Assembly (NCBI GenBank): GCA_045133615.1
Contig: JBGUUQ010000070.1
Coordinates: 27,757 to 91,756, forward strand
DNA: 64,000 nucleotides
Reading direction: 5' to 3'
Source: M3 sp045133615
Lineage (GTDB): Bacteria > Bacteroidota > Bacteroidia > Bacteroidales > Muribaculaceae
Part shown: piece by piece, positions 33,834 to 42,968 of the stretch
Layout: the number at the start of each line of letters is the position of its first letter
Numbering within the stretch: the first letter of the stretch is position 1
Program-made: the position numbers and the translations under genes
Notes under the pieces: generated by a model
Database searches by the model: none
The model's input: the letters and a program-made list of their open reading frames with translations, nothing else
Told to the model about the DNA's origin: nothing

Positions 33834-34645
33834 TCGGCAGCGATGAAGCGGGCGACGGAATCGGTGGAGTTGGGACCGATGACTTCGTCGGCAGCGGAGC
33901 GGACTTCGGGGAGGGCGTTTTCCACGGCGACGGCTACGTCGGCAATTTCCATCATGGGAAGGTCGTTGAGATTGTCGCCGAACACTACGAGTCGGTCGGC
34001 GCCGACAGCTTTTTTTAATCGTTTTATAGCAGCAGCTTTCGATACTCCAGGGGCAAAGACTTCGAGGATGCCGGTGTCGGGCCCGAAGATGTCGATGTAG
34101 GCGGACACAGAGCAAGCTCCTGTGGAGCGCAAGGCGTCGGCGAGGGCAAATATACGCCGACATTCGCCCATCGCGAAATAAAGCGCTACAGAGCCTTCGA
34201 CGGTCGTCGCTTCGTTGATGTAGAAACGCTTTAGTGCGGCATGCTCGCGCTCAGCGACAAATTTGCGCTCCTTTTCCGACATATTGCCGTGGTAGTAGAC
34301 TCGCATCATAGAGTCGCTGCCCAGAGTGTAGACAAACGGTGTGACGCCGTATTTGCGAAACAGCAGTTCTATCGCTTCGCAAGCATAGGGATGCATGGTC
34401 TGTGCGTGTTCGTAGCGCTGCTTGCGGCGGTTCCACAGAGCTGCGCCGGTCATCACCACAGCCGGTAGGGAGGTGGCGGTTGCCGAGAGCAGAGGCTCCA
34501 CGGTGGCAGGCGTACGGGCTGTGGCCACGGTGATCAGCGCCCCTTGTGCGGTGAGGTCGGAGATGATGCGGGCAGTCTCGGTTGAGACGCGACTGTCGGG
34601 CGCGAGAAGCGTCCCATCCATATCTGAAACATAAAGCGTAGTCAT
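33782..34645 (-). CDS. HAD-superfamily Cof-type phosphatase
   Basis: Cytosolic sugar-phosphate-type phosphatase of the Cof/HAD-IIB group; 287 residues from the ATG at 34645. Motif I is DMDGTLL with nucleophile Asp8 and acid/base Asp10; a large cap domain sits in the middle; the last HAD motif is VVFGDNLNDLPMMEIAD. An in-frame upstream ATG at 34723 would put motif I abnormally far from the N-terminus and was rejected. A -7 box ends 5 bases before the ATG. The final 17 or so codons run antisense through the antitoxin gene, so the C-terminal tail may be an acquired extension. Substrate unknown. Confidence 0.85.
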   Translation of the reverse strand: MTTLYVSDMDGTLLAPDSRVSTETARIISDLTAQGALITVATARTPATVEPLLSATATSLPAVVMTGAALWNRRKQRYEHAQTMHPYACEAIELLFRKYGVTPFVYTLGSDSMMRVYYHGNMSEKERKFVAEREHAALKRFYINEATTVEGSVALYFAMGECRRIFALADALRSTGACSVSAYIDIFGPDTGILEVFAPGVSKAAAIKRLKKAVGADRLVVFGDNLNDLPMMEIADVAVAVENALPEVRSAADEVIGPNSTDSVARFIAADYVCCTTNVGRNSIPKA

Positions 34646-34650
34646 TGGTG

Positions 34651-34658
34651 CAAATTTA
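34651..34658 (-). promoter_or_regulatory. -7 box directly before the HAD phosphatase start
   Basis: Minus-strand TAAATTTG, ending 5 bases before the ATG at 34645. If active, transcription would begin at or next to the start codon. No -33 TTTG was found at 19-21 bases. Confidence 0.5.
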
Positions 34659-34668
34659 CAAAAATTTT

Positions 34669-34700
34669 CTTGCAACGGAAGTGGCGAATTACTACATTTG
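34669..34700 (+). promoter_or_regulatory. Promoter of ilvA
   Basis: CTTG (34669-34672), 20 bases, TACATTTG (34693-34700); one mismatch in the -33 box. It predicts a leader of about 33 bases. Confidence 0.7.
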
Positions 34701-34738
34701 CGGTACTTATTCAATACAATCAAACGTCATTAACCATT

Positions 34739-35935
34739 ATGCTCGAAATTAGCGAGATAAGAAATGCGGCAGAAGTACTCAGAGACGTGGTGCGTCACCC
34801 CCATCTCATTGCCGCTCCCAAACTCCGCCAGGGTTGCCAGATATATCTCAAGCCGGAGTGTCTACAGTTTACAGGCTCATTCAAACTCCGCGGAGCTTAC
34901 TATAAGATATCGCAACTCTCCGACGAGGAGAAGTCGCATGGTGTAATCGCCTGCTCGGCCGGCAATCATGCCCAAGGGGTGGCGTTCGGAGCCACTCGCA
35001 ACGGCATTCGCTCGCTCATCTGTCTGCCCGCCGGAGCGCCTATCTCCAAGGTAGAGGCGACCAAGGGCTATGGTGCCGACGTGTGTCTTGTGCCGGGAGT
35101 CTACGACGATGCCTACCAGCGTGCTCTTCAGTTGCGCGACGAATTTGGATACACGTTTGTTCACCCGTTTGACGACCCGAAGGTGATAGCCGGACAGGGT
35201 ACCATCGGGCTTGAAATCATCGAAGAGATGGACGATGTGGAGGCTGTGATAGTGCCTATCGGCGGAGGCGGACTCATCTCCGGTGTGGCGCTCGCCATCA
35301 AGACGCTTCGTCCCAATGTGAAAGTCTACGGTGTGCAGGCTGCCGGAGCGGCATCGATGTTTGCTTCGCTCCACGACGGTCATATCGAGCGTCTCGACTC
35401 TGTGCAGACCATTGCCGACGGCATCGCCGTAAAGGAACCGGGGGTAAATACGTTTGCTCTCTGCAACCGCTATGTCGACGAGGTGGTCACTGTCACCGAC
35501 GATGAGATTGCAGCAGCCATTCTCGCTCTCATCGAGCAGCAGAAAATCATTGCCGAAGGTGCCGGCGCGGTATCTGTTGCCGCTGCCATGTTCGGCAAGT
35601 TGCCTATCGAGGGGAAAAAGACTGTGTGTCTTGTGTCGGGGGGCAATATCGACGTTACGATTCTCAGCCGTGTCATCACCAGAGGTCTCACCAAAAGCGG
35701 GCGTAACTATGCTGTCACCATCGATTTGCTCGACAAGCCGGGTCAGCTTTCCGACATCTGCCATATCATCGCCGAACTTGGTGCCAATATTATCTCCGTC
35801 ACCCATGAGCGCACGAGTGCCAGCACGCAGATCAACGGATGTACGCTTCGTATCGTCATGGAGACGCGCAATGCCGACCATATAGAGCTTATACGTCGCG
35901 GAATCACTACAGCCGGCTACACGGTGCTGAACTAA
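34739..35935 (+). CDS. ilvA: Threonine dehydratase (ammonia-lyase)
   Basis: PLP enzyme converting threonine to 2-ketobutyrate, the entry to isoleucine synthesis. The ATG at 34739 (MLEISEIRNAAEVL) gives 398 residues; the longer frame from 34670 would begin upstream of the -7 box. The PLP lysine is in the motif TGSFKLRGAYYK (near residue 50); a glycine-rich phosphate loop GGGGLISG lies near 180; a single C-terminal ACT domain (about 325-398; TIDLLDKPGQLSDICHIIAE) marks the short single-ACT class. It is transcribed alone and would feed the ilv operon at the start of the window. Confidence 0.94.
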   Translation: MLEISEIRNAAEVLRDVVRHPHLIAAPKLRQGCQIYLKPECLQFTGSFKLRGAYYKISQLSDEEKSHGVIACSAGNHAQGVAFGATRNGIRSLICLPAGAPISKVEATKGYGADVCLVPGVYDDAYQRALQLRDEFGYTFVHPFDDPKVIAGQGTIGLEIIEEMDDVEAVIVPIGGGGLISGVALAIKTLRPNVKVYGVQAAGAASMFASLHDGHIERLDSVQTIADGIAVKEPGVNTFALCNRYVDEVVTVTDDEIAAAILALIEQQKIIAEGAGAVSVAAAMFGKLPIEGKKTVCLVSGGNIDVTILSRVITRGLTKSGRNYAVTIDLLDKPGQLSDICHIIAELGANIISVTHERTSASTQINGCTLRIVMETRNADHIELIRRGITTAGYTVLN

Positions 35936-35955
35936 GTCGCACCCTCAATTGTAGG

Positions 35956-37134
35956 CTATTGACGCGGTAGCTCGATGCGGAAAGTGGTGCCTACGCCGGG
36001 TTCTGATGATTTGACGTAGATGTGACCATCGTGGTATTGTTCGATAATGCGTTTGGCGAGGGTCAGACCAAGTCCCCATCCGCGTTTTTTCGTTGTATAG
36101 CCGGGATTAAATACCGTTTTGAAATTTTTGCGTGAGATGCCTTTGCCGGTGTCTGCTACTTCGACGTAGGCTTTGCCGCGCTCTTCGCCGGTGGATACTC
36201 GGATGGCTCCCGTGCCCTCCATTGCGTCGACGGCGTTCTTGATAAGGTTTTCCATTACCCATTCAAACAGTGGCGTAGAGAGGGCTACATGCATGTCGTG
36301 GGCGGATGTGTCGATGGTTAGGGCGATGCGTGAGGATATGCGCGATGCCATGTAGGAAGCGGAGCGGGTGACTACGGCGTTTAGCTCCTCGCGTTCCATT
36401 TGCGGGCGAGAACCGATTTTGGAGAATCGCGCGGCTATGGTGCTCAGGCGCTGCACATCTTTGTTCATCTCGGCAGTCGTGGCAGGGTCTACGCCTTCGG
36501 CATCGAGCAATTCCATCCACGCCATCAGCGAGGATATCGGGGTCCCAAGTTGGTGAGCGGTCTCTTTCGACAATCCCACCCACACTTTGTTTTGCTCGGC
36601 TTTCTTTGTGGAAATCACTGCCCAATAGACGACAATGACGAAGATGAGCATTACCAATATCTGTATATACGGATAGTAGCTGAGACTCTTGAGCAGGCGG
36701 GAGTCTTCGTAATAAAGGTGTTGCGACATCTCCGGTGAAATCTCTATGTGGATTACGTTGGGGGATGTGCGCAATGACTCAAGTTTTTTCAGGAGAAAAG
36801 CATTGTTGGCATCGTAGTCGTCGACAGTGGGAAGGTCGAAGTTTCGACTGTCGAGGATATTGCCGTCGTCGTCGGTGAGCAGAACGGGTATCCCGGTGTT
36901 TCCCTCGATGATGCTGAGGAGAAAGTCGACGTTGGTGGCTGTGCCTTCGGCTACGTCGGCCGATTTAATCAGCTCGCGAGTAGCGTCGGCCCATATCTGC
37001 ATTCGTGCGCGTTCCTGTTCGGAGAGGTCGCGTACGAGATTGTTTGAGACATAGAGAAATATCAGCACGAGCACGACCGACACCACCATAAACAAGATAG
37101 TGCCATATCGCCGTGTATCGTAGATATTTGCCAT
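35956..37134 (-). CDS. Membrane sensor histidine kinase
   Basis: Two-component sensor kinase of 392 residues. TM1 at about 11-31, an extracytoplasmic sensor of about 120 residues, TM2 at about 153-173, then a short linker straight into the HisKA-like domain with His194 in KETAHQLGTPISS. The HATPase domain follows (N box LIKNAVDAMEGTG; G boxes DTGKGISRKN and KKRGWGLGLTLAKRI). No HAMP domain is visible. No response regulator lies nearby, so it is an orphan. It starts 6 bases after the der stop, so it is probably translated from the der transcript. Confidence 0.92.
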   Translation of the reverse strand: MANIYDTRRYGTILFMVVSVVLVLIFLYVSNNLVRDLSEQERARMQIWADATRELIKSADVAEGTATNVDFLLSIIEGNTGIPVLLTDDDGNILDSRNFDLPTVDDYDANNAFLLKKLESLRTSPNVIHIEISPEMSQHLYYEDSRLLKSLSYYPYIQILVMLIFVIVVYWAVISTKKAEQNKVWVGLSKETAHQLGTPISSLMAWMELLDAEGVDPATTAEMNKDVQRLSTIAARFSKIGSRPQMEREELNAVVTRSASYMASRISSRIALTIDTSAHDMHVALSTPLFEWVMENLIKNAVDAMEGTGAIRVSTGEERGKAYVEVADTGKGISRKNFKTVFNPGYTTKKRGWGLGLTLAKRIIEQYHDGHIYVKSSEPGVGTTFRIELPRQ

Positions 37135-37140
37135 TGGGGA

Positions 37141-38460
37141 TTACTTTTCGCGCATAAATACGTTGATGGGGGTTCCGTGGAATTCCCATGTCTCGCGTAT
37201 CTTGTTTTCAAGGTAGCGGCGATATGGCTCTTTTACCCATTGGGGAAGGTTGCAGAAGAAGATGAATGTGGGTATCGGAGAGCCTTTGAGCATGGTTACA
37301 TACTTGATTTTTATGTATTTGCCCTTGTTGGCAGGGGGCGGATATGCTCCGATAGCTTCGAGCATCACGTTGTTGAGTTGTGATGTGGGGATGATGCGCT
37401 TGCGGTTTTTGTAGACATCGACTGCCGTTTCGAGTACTTTGAGGATGCGCTGCTTGGTGATTGCCGAACCGAAGATGATGGGAAAGTCGGTGAATGGGGC
37501 AAAACGGCTGCGGATAGTCTCTTCAAAGTGGCGGATGGCTTCTTGCGACTTGTCGGTCACGAGGTCCCATTTGTTGACGCACACGACAAGACCTTTCTTG
37601 TTTTTCTGAATGAGCGAGAAGATGTTTACGTCCTGACTTTCAATGCCTCGTGTGGCATCAATCATGAGGATGCAGACATCGGAGGCTTCGATGGCACGGA
37701 TGGAGCGAATCACCGAGTAGTATTCGATGTCTTCGTTGACTTTGGTCTTTTTGCGAATACCGGCGGTGTCGACGAGATAGAAGTCGAAGCCGAATTTGTT
37801 GTAGCGCGTATAGATAGAGTCGCGGGTTGTGCCGGCTATATTGGTGACGATGTTGCGGTCTTCGCCGATGAATGAGTTTACTATCGATGATTTTCCGGCG
37901 TTGGGACGGCCTACGATGGCAAATTTGGGGATGTCTTCGAGGTTTTCAAGCTCGTCGTCGTCTTTGTCGGGAAGGTCTTTAACCACAATGTCGAGGAGGT
38001 CGCCGGTGCCAAAGCCGCTTACAGCCGAAATAGGGGAGGGGTCGCCGAGTCCGAGGCTGTAAAATTCGGCAATATTGTAGAGCCAATCGTTGGAGTCGAC
38101 CTTATTGGCAACGAGGATGACCGGTTTGCGGGACTTGCGCAAAATTTCGGCTACGTGGTCGTCGAGGTCGGTAACGCCGTTCATGGCATCGACCACGAAG
38201 AGGATTACGTCGGCTTGTTCGATGGCAAGATGTACCTGCTTGTTGATTTCGCCTTCAAAAATATCTTCGGAGTTGACCACCCAACCACCGGTGTCGACGA
38301 TTGAAAATTCACGTCCGCACCAATCGACTTTGCCATACTGGCGGTCGCGGGTTGTGCCGGCTGTTTCGTCGACAATGGCCGTGCGAGTCTGAGTCAAACG
38401 GTTGAAGAGGGTGGATTTGCCCACATTGGGGCGTCCTACGATTGCTACAAGTCTTCCCAT
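37141..38460 (-). CDS. der: Ribosome-biogenesis GTPase Der (EngA)
   Basis: Essential double-GTPase required for 50S subunit maturation. The 439-residue protein carries G domain 1 with P-loop GRPNVGKST at 8-16 and DTGGW, G domain 2 with GRPNAGKSS and NKWD, and a C-terminal KH-like domain (about 355-439). All motifs are intact and the length is normal. It follows era in the same direction with a 58-base gap that contains a -7 box (TAACTTTG, 38489-38496), and the histidine kinase gene follows at once. Confidence 0.97.
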   Translation of the reverse strand: MGRLVAIVGRPNVGKSTLFNRLTQTRTAIVDETAGTTRDRQYGKVDWCGREFSIVDTGGWVVNSEDIFEGEINKQVHLAIEQADVILFVVDAMNGVTDLDDHVAEILRKSRKPVILVANKVDSNDWLYNIAEFYSLGLGDPSPISAVSGFGTGDLLDIVVKDLPDKDDDELENLEDIPKFAIVGRPNAGKSSIVNSFIGEDRNIVTNIAGTTRDSIYTRYNKFGFDFYLVDTAGIRKKTKVNEDIEYYSVIRSIRAIEASDVCILMIDATRGIESQDVNIFSLIQKNKKGLVVCVNKWDLVTDKSQEAIRHFEETIRSRFAPFTDFPIIFGSAITKQRILKVLETAVDVYKNRKRIIPTSQLNNVMLEAIGAYPPPANKGKYIKIKYVTMLKGSPIPTFIFFCNLPQWVKEPYRRYLENKIRETWEFHGTPINVFMREK

Positions 38461-38488
38461 ATATATTGTTGTAAGTGTCAGTTTATTG

Positions 38489-38496
38489 CAAAGTTA
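38489..38496 (-). promoter_or_regulatory. -7 box before der
   Basis: Minus-strand TAACTTTG in the era-der gap, 28 bases before the der ATG. The -33 partner is unclear. Confidence 0.5.
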
Positions 38497-38518
38497 CACA
38501 AATGTTTTCAATCTTTTG

Positions 38519-39412
38519 CTATTCGATATATCCGAAAGTGCGTAGTTTGTTCTCGCGATTGCGCCAGTCTTTCTCCACTTTTACGTATAATTCGAGAAAT
38601 ACACGTTTGTCGAAAAATTTTTCGATGTCTTTTCGCGCATCGGTGCCGGTTCGTTTCAGCATTGCCCCTCCCTTGCCGATAAGGATGCCTTTTTGGCTGT
38701 CGCGCTCCACATACACGACTGCCATGATGTGGATGGAGTCATCTTTTTCATCGAATTTTTCGACGATGACCTCAGTCGAATAAGGAATCTCTTTGTCGTA
38801 GTTGAGCAGAATCTTTTCGCGTATGATTTCTGTGACGAAGAAGCGTGCGGGCTTGTCGGTGAGGGCATCTTTGCCGAAAAACGGCGGCGATGGTGGCAGC
38901 AGCTCGACGATGCGTGTCATGATACTGTCGACGTTGAAGCGCAACATTGCGCTTGTGGGGAATACTTCTGCTTTTGGGAGAAGTTCTTTCCAACGGGTGA
39001 TTATCGCTTCGAGGTCGGCATTGTTTTTCAGCAAGTCGATTTTGTTGATGACAAGAAGTACGGGAAATTTTTCCTTAGCAACGCTTGCGATGAAATCGGC
39101 ATTTTTGGTAGGATCTTCCACTACGTCGGTTACGTAAAGGAGTACGTCGGCATCGGTCAGTGCGCTCTTTGAAAATTCCAGCATGCTCTCTTGGAGCTTG
39201 TATTTGGGCTTGAGCACACCGGGGGTGTCGGAAAACACTATCTGATAGTCGTCGGTGTTGACGATGCCCATTATGCGGTGGCGCGTGGTCTGTGCTTTGG
39301 CAGTGATGATGCTCAACCGCTCGCCAACGAGATAGTTCATAAGTGTGGATTTTCCTACATTCGGGTTGCCTACGATGTTGACAAACCCTGCTTTATGTTG
39401 CTTTTCTGTCAT
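38519..39412 (-). CDS. era: GTPase Era
   Basis: Membrane-associated GTPase that binds the 3' end of 16S rRNA and helps 30S maturation. The 297 residues carry the G domain with P-loop GNPNVGKST (about 16-24), DTPGV and NKID, then the C-terminal KH RNA-binding domain (about 205-290) with GKGGAMLKRTGTDARKDIE. Complete. It belongs to the DUF177-rpmF-fabH-era-der group common in Bacteroidota, but a terminator-like hairpin separates it from fabH, so it may have its own promoter. Confidence 0.97.
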   Translation of the reverse strand: MTEKQHKAGFVNIVGNPNVGKSTLMNYLVGERLSIITAKAQTTRHRIMGIVNTDDYQIVFSDTPGVLKPKYKLQESMLEFSKSALTDADVLLYVTDVVEDPTKNADFIASVAKEKFPVLLVINKIDLLKNNADLEAIITRWKELLPKAEVFPTSAMLRFNVDSIMTRIVELLPPSPPFFGKDALTDKPARFFVTEIIREKILLNYDKEIPYSTEVIVEKFDEKDDSIHIMAVVYVERDSQKGILIGKGGAMLKRTGTDARKDIEKFFDKRVFLELYVKVEKDWRNRENKLRTFGYIE

Positions 39413-39442
39413 GATGAGAGATGTTTGTTATAAACAAAGAAA

Positions 39443-39474
39443 CAAAAATAGCATCCAAAGAGATGCTATTTTTG
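39443..39474 (-). terminator. Terminator after fabH
   Basis: Arms CAAAAATAGCATC (39443-39455) and GATGCTATTTTTG (39462-39474) with a 6-base loop, between fabH and era. On the minus strand the stem ends with a T-rich 3' arm followed by TTTCTTTG. Confidence 0.8.
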
Positions 39475-39505
39475 TATATTCTTAACCTTGGATAGCCGAT
39501 AACGA

Positions 39506-40489
39506 CTAAATGTCCCAGATTACGTAGAGTGCGCCCCAAGTAAATCCTGCGCCGAATGCGGTGAGGATGAGCTTGTCGCCTTTTTTGATGCGGTCTTTGT
39601 ATTCGTCAAGACACAAAGGAATTGACGCAGCACTTGTGTTGCCGTAATGCTCGATGTTGACAAGCACCTTTTCCGGAGCGATTTTCGCACGATCGGCCAC
39701 TGCTTCGATGATTCGGAGATTGGCCTGATGGGGGATAAACCAATCTACGTCGGCCATCGTGAGGTTGTTGCGTGTGGCTACGTCGATGCTCGATGTCAGC
39801 ATGTTTGTTACAGCATGCTTGTAGACAGCACGTCCGTCTTGATAGATGTAGTGCTCGGCTGCATCGATTGTATCGTGAGTGGCGGGTTTTACCGAGCCAC
39901 CGGCTTTCATGAGCAGATGCTCGCAGCCTTCTCCGTCGATGTGGAATACTCCATCGATGATACCGACATTTTTTTCGGTCGGTTCAAGAAGCATGGCTCC
40001 TGCGCCGTCGCCAAACAACGGGCATGTGGTGCGGTCGGTGTAGTTGACCATCGACGACATCTTTTCAGCAGCAACAACAACCACTTTCTTATACATTCCG
40101 GAACGCACGTATGCAGCTCCGTCTTGCAATGCTACGAGAAAACCTGCGCATGCGGCCTGAATGTCGTAAGCATAGGCGTTCTTGAGTCCGGCACGGTGTG
40201 CAATGATTGAACCGGTCGACGGAAAACGGTAGTCGGGATTGGATGTTGCGCAAATGAGAAGGTCTACCTCTTCGGGTTTTGTGCCGGTCGACTCAAGGAG
40301 TCGGTTGACGGCTTGTTCGCCCAAATAAGATGACCCTTCGCCCTCTTTTTTAAGAATGCGACGTTGCTTTATGCCCACACGAGTGGTAATCCATTCGTCA
40401 CTCGTGTCGACCATCTGCGACAGCATCTCATTGTCGAGAATGTCGTCGGGGGCATATGAAGCTATGCCGGATATTCTTGCATTAAGCAT
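39506..40489 (-). CDS. fabH: 3-oxoacyl-ACP synthase III
   Basis: Starts fatty-acid synthesis by condensing acyl-CoA with malonyl-ACP. The 327 residues have catalytic Cys114 (QAACAGF), His in PHQANLRIIEA (near 250) and Asn in YGNTSAASIP (near 285). All three catalytic residues are intact. In Bacteroidota FabH proteins may prime straight or branched acyl chains; this one cannot be assigned by eye. It follows rpmF by 12 bases in the usual plsX-less Bacteroidales arrangement. Confidence 0.95.
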   Translation of the reverse strand: MLNARISGIASYAPDDILDNEMLSQMVDTSDEWITTRVGIKQRRILKKEGEGSSYLGEQAVNRLLESTGTKPEEVDLLICATSNPDYRFPSTGSIIAHRAGLKNAYAYDIQAACAGFLVALQDGAAYVRSGMYKKVVVVAAEKMSSMVNYTDRTTCPLFGDGAGAMLLEPTEKNVGIIDGVFHIDGEGCEHLLMKAGGSVKPATHDTIDAAEHYIYQDGRAVYKHAVTNMLTSSIDVATRNNLTMADVDWFIPHQANLRIIEAVADRAKIAPEKVLVNIEHYGNTSAASIPLCLDEYKDRIKKGDKLILTAFGAGFTWGALYVIWDI

Positions 40490-40501
40490 GATAACCGGTT
40501 A

Positions 40502-40687
40502 TTATACAGTAGCGTTCTTTTCGATAGCGATTTTGCCACGGTAGTAGCCACATTCGCCACATACAGTGTGATATACATGCCATGCGCCACAGTTGGGGCA
40601 AAGTGCGAGGGTGGGAGCTACAGCCTTATCGTGAGTTCTACGCTTTGCTGTTCTGGTCTTTGATTGTTTGCGTTTAGGATGTGCCAT
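40502..40687 (-). CDS. rpmF: 50S ribosomal protein L32
   Basis: Small zinc-ribbon protein of the large ribosomal subunit, 61 residues. The N-terminus MAHPKRKQSKTRTAKRR is basic and typical. The zinc ribbon is formed by CPNCGAWH and CGECGYY (four Cys, about residues 32-50), so this is the C+ (zinc-binding) form. It sits between DUF177 and fabH, the common bacterial order. Confidence 0.96.
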   Translation of the reverse strand: MAHPKRKQSKTRTAKRRTHDKAVAPTLALCPNCGAWHVYHTVCGECGYYRGKIAIEKNATV

Positions 40688-40712
40688 TTTCTTTTATATT
40701 ATTTTTACGTTT

Positions 40713-41294
40713 TTAATTATTATCGTCGTTTTTTAGTTTCTTCAATTCGTTCCATCGGGGATCTACGTTCTCTTCGGAGTCGGTAGATTCGATTTCGTCG
40801 ATCAACTCGTCGGCAAGCGCTGCGTCTTCTTCATCGGCGATGCGAGCACGGTGTTTGTTGAGCTTCGCACTCATGGCTCGGTTGCACTTTCCGGGAGCAT
40901 GAACGTGTTTTAACGGTATTGCAAGTTCTACCGTGTCGTATATCATATATGCAACATTGAGGTAGTTGTCGCTTTCCGGAATTTCAAGCACTTCATCGGA
41001 GTCGTCGTTATAGCAGTCTCCATATTTGACGGAAATATGATATTCGGTGTCGATGTCATATTCCAAATTATCCAGGCAACGGTCGCAAATGAGTGTGACG
41101 GTACCTGTAATCGTGAACTCCAAATCGTACATTCCGCCGCGATTATTGGCTGCGAGATGCACTTCAAGGTCAGCCTCATGAATATCGGAGCTTTCCATAT
41201 CAATGAAAAACTGCTTATTCAAATGGTAGTTAAACTCTTGACTACCAATAGGCATAGCCTTTAATGGGAGCTTAAAATCCGAGAATTTTCCCAC
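40713..41294 (-). CDS. DUF177 (YceD-like) protein
   Basis: Small acidic protein of 193 residues from the DUF177/YceD family, almost always encoded just before rpmF and linked in other organisms to 23S rRNA processing or accumulation. The core motif with paired cysteines is present as TLICDRCLDNLEYDID (about 70-90), and the C-terminal region contains the usual DPRWNELKKLK segment. It leads the rpmF-fabH transcript, with a consensus-like promoter 23 bases upstream of the start. Confidence 0.9.
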   Translation of the reverse strand: MGKFSDFKLPLKAMPIGSQEFNYHLNKQFFIDMESSDIHEADLEVHLAANNRGGMYDLEFTITGTVTLICDRCLDNLEYDIDTEYHISVKYGDCYNDDSDEVLEIPESDNYLNVAYMIYDTVELAIPLKHVHAPGKCNRAMSAKLNKHRARIADEEDAALADELIDEIESTDSEENVDPRWNELKKLKNDDNN

Positions 41295-41317
41295 AATATT
41301 TTACGTTAAAACCGCCG

Positions 41318-41349
41318 CAAAGTTAGGCATAATCTGCAACATAATCAAC
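41318..41349 (-). promoter_or_regulatory. Promoter of DUF177-rpmF-fabH
   Basis: Minus-strand GTTG (41346-41349), 20 bases, TAACTTTG (41318-41325); one mismatch in the -33 box. Confidence 0.72.
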
Positions 41350-41420
41350 GATTTGCGCATTTTTTTTGATTTTGTGCTGCTTTTATGCGTGTAAGCAGAT
41401 GCTTTGACGGCATGTGAAAC

Positions 41421-41645
41421 TTATTTTTCGAGAGAGGCGAGAATTGCACGCAGTTCGGCATCGGTGGCTGTCAGACGCGAGCGACATTCGGTAAGTAATT
41501 CCGATGCTCGGCGGGTGTAAGCCGTGAGATGGTCGATGTCGGTATCGTCGCTTTGCATTTTGCGAAGGATTTCTTCAAGTTCGGCAATCGCTTGTGCATA
41601 GCTTAATTCTTTGACTGAAGAGAATACGGGAATTTTATCGTCCAT
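41421..41645 (-). CDS. xseB: Exodeoxyribonuclease VII small subunit
   Basis: Small subunit of the single-strand-specific exonuclease VII, which joins XseA. From the ATG at 41645 (MDDKIPVFSSVKEL) the protein is 74 residues, a normal size; an upstream ATG at 41693 would add 16 residues and overlap xseA by 29 bases. The family core is SYAQAIAELEEILRKMQ followed by the heptad-like ASELLTECRSRL. It lies 19 bases after the xseA stop, in the usual order. Confidence 0.9.
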   Translation of the reverse strand: MDDKIPVFSSVKELSYAQAIAELEEILRKMQSDDTDIDHLTAYTRRASELLTECRSRLTATDAELRAILASLEK

Positions 41646-41664
41646 ATCGAATATTTTGAGTCGT

Positions 41665-42960
41665 TTATTTTGTGATAGATGTGATTGTTCCATCGGCGGT
41701 AATGGTCTCTATGATAGACCCTTTTGCTACGGCATTTGCCGAAGATATGTTTTTGCCGTTGCAGCGAGTTATGGTATATCCTCGGCGCAGAGTCGCCATT
41801 GGCGAAAGAGCTTTGGTGAGTTGGGCGAGCGAATCGAGCCGTCGGGTTTCTTGATTGATGAAGGTATGTATCGCATTGGTTATCGACTCTTGTCGGTGGT
41901 CGAGCGATAGCATGGCGGGAGAGATTCGCCGAGAACTGATTTGCGACAATTCCAAGCGGGCATTTTGCAATCGCGATTCGGCTTTGTCGATGACTGTCTG
42001 CGGCAGCATTGGTAATATGCCTTGGAAGTATGCAAGTTGCTGAGTCATTCCGGCTATACGATCGGAAACGTGCCGATGGATGTCGGCGGCAAGCCGTTGG
42101 AGAGTATCGATTGCTTTGGTGCCTTTGGATATGAGCCATTCGGCAGCCGCGGTAGGGGTCTTGACTCGCATATTTGCCACGTAGTCGAGGACGGTGATGT
42201 CGCGTTCGTGTCCGATTCCGATTACCACCGGTATTGCAAATTGTGCAATGGCGGCGGCGAGATTGTAGTCGTCGAATGCCTGAAGGTCGCTTGTGGCTCC
42301 TCCTCCGCGTATTATAACCACTCCGTCCCAACAGTCTATTTGGGCTGCGATGCAGCGGAGTGCATCAATGATGCTTGTCGGTGCTTTTTCTCCCTGCATT
42401 ACGGCGGGAAACAATTTGGAGGAGAATCTGAGATGCGCCGGGTTGGTGTACAATTGATTTATGAAGTCGCCGTATCCTGCCGCTCCGGGAGCGGATATGA
42501 TGGCTATGCGTTGTGGAATATCGCACCATTGCAGGCGGCGGTTGGCTTCGAGTATGCCTTCGCGTTGTAGACGCAATAGTATTTCACGGCGGCAGCGCAT
42601 CATGTCGCCCATTGTATATTCCGGATTTACTGCCGTGATGTTGAGTGATAATCCGAATACCGGATGCATTTGTGCGGAAACTCGCACCATCACCTTGATG
42701 CCGGTGGTAAATTGTTGTCCGGTAGAGTTTAAAAACTCGCAAGCGATGCGTTGGTATGTCGTCGACCAGATATTGGCACGGACACGGGCTTCGGTAGCTC
42801 CGGTTTCGGTGTTTTTTTGGAGCAATTCCATGTAGCAATGCCCTCCGCGCACGGCAACGTCGCTAAGCTCGGCGGTAACCCATACGCCTTGTGTGGCCGG
42901 TACCGTTATGAGCGAAGCTATCCGCTGTAGCAGAGAAACGAGAGTTATTGCCGTCTCCAT
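41665..42960 (-). CDS. xseA: Exodeoxyribonuclease VII large subunit
   Basis: Catalytic subunit of exonuclease VII in DNA repair. The ATG at 42960 (METAITLVSLLQRIA) gives 431 residues; the longer frame to 43002 would overlap the DUF3256 gene. An N-terminal OB-fold (about 1-100; VWVTAELSDVAVRGGHCYMELLQK, given here only in part) precedes the catalytic domain with ISAPGAAGYGDF, then VVIIRGGGATSDLQAFDD and IGIGHERDITVLD. A long coiled coil and the C-terminal LRRGYTITRC complete it. It is 8 bases after the DUF3256 gene. Confidence 0.93.
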   Translation of the reverse strand: METAITLVSLLQRIASLITVPATQGVWVTAELSDVAVRGGHCYMELLQKNTETGATEARVRANIWSTTYQRIACEFLNSTGQQFTTGIKVMVRVSAQMHPVFGLSLNITAVNPEYTMGDMMRCRREILLRLQREGILEANRRLQWCDIPQRIAIISAPGAAGYGDFINQLYTNPAHLRFSSKLFPAVMQGEKAPTSIIDALRCIAAQIDCWDGVVIIRGGGATSDLQAFDDYNLAAAIAQFAIPVVIGIGHERDITVLDYVANMRVKTPTAAAEWLISKGTKAIDTLQRLAADIHRHVSDRIAGMTQQLAYFQGILPMLPQTVIDKAESRLQNARLELSQISSRRISPAMLSLDHRQESITNAIHTFINQETRRLDSLAQLTKALSPMATLRRGYTITRCNGKNISSANAVAKGSIIETITADGTITSITK

Positions 42961-42968
42961 GATTGTGC

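Noticed and set aside
34877..35881. Long minus-strand ORF (334 codons) opposite ilvA
   Set aside because: It is an antisense shadow of a clearly recognised gene; long open antisense frames are common here because of codon use in the sense gene.
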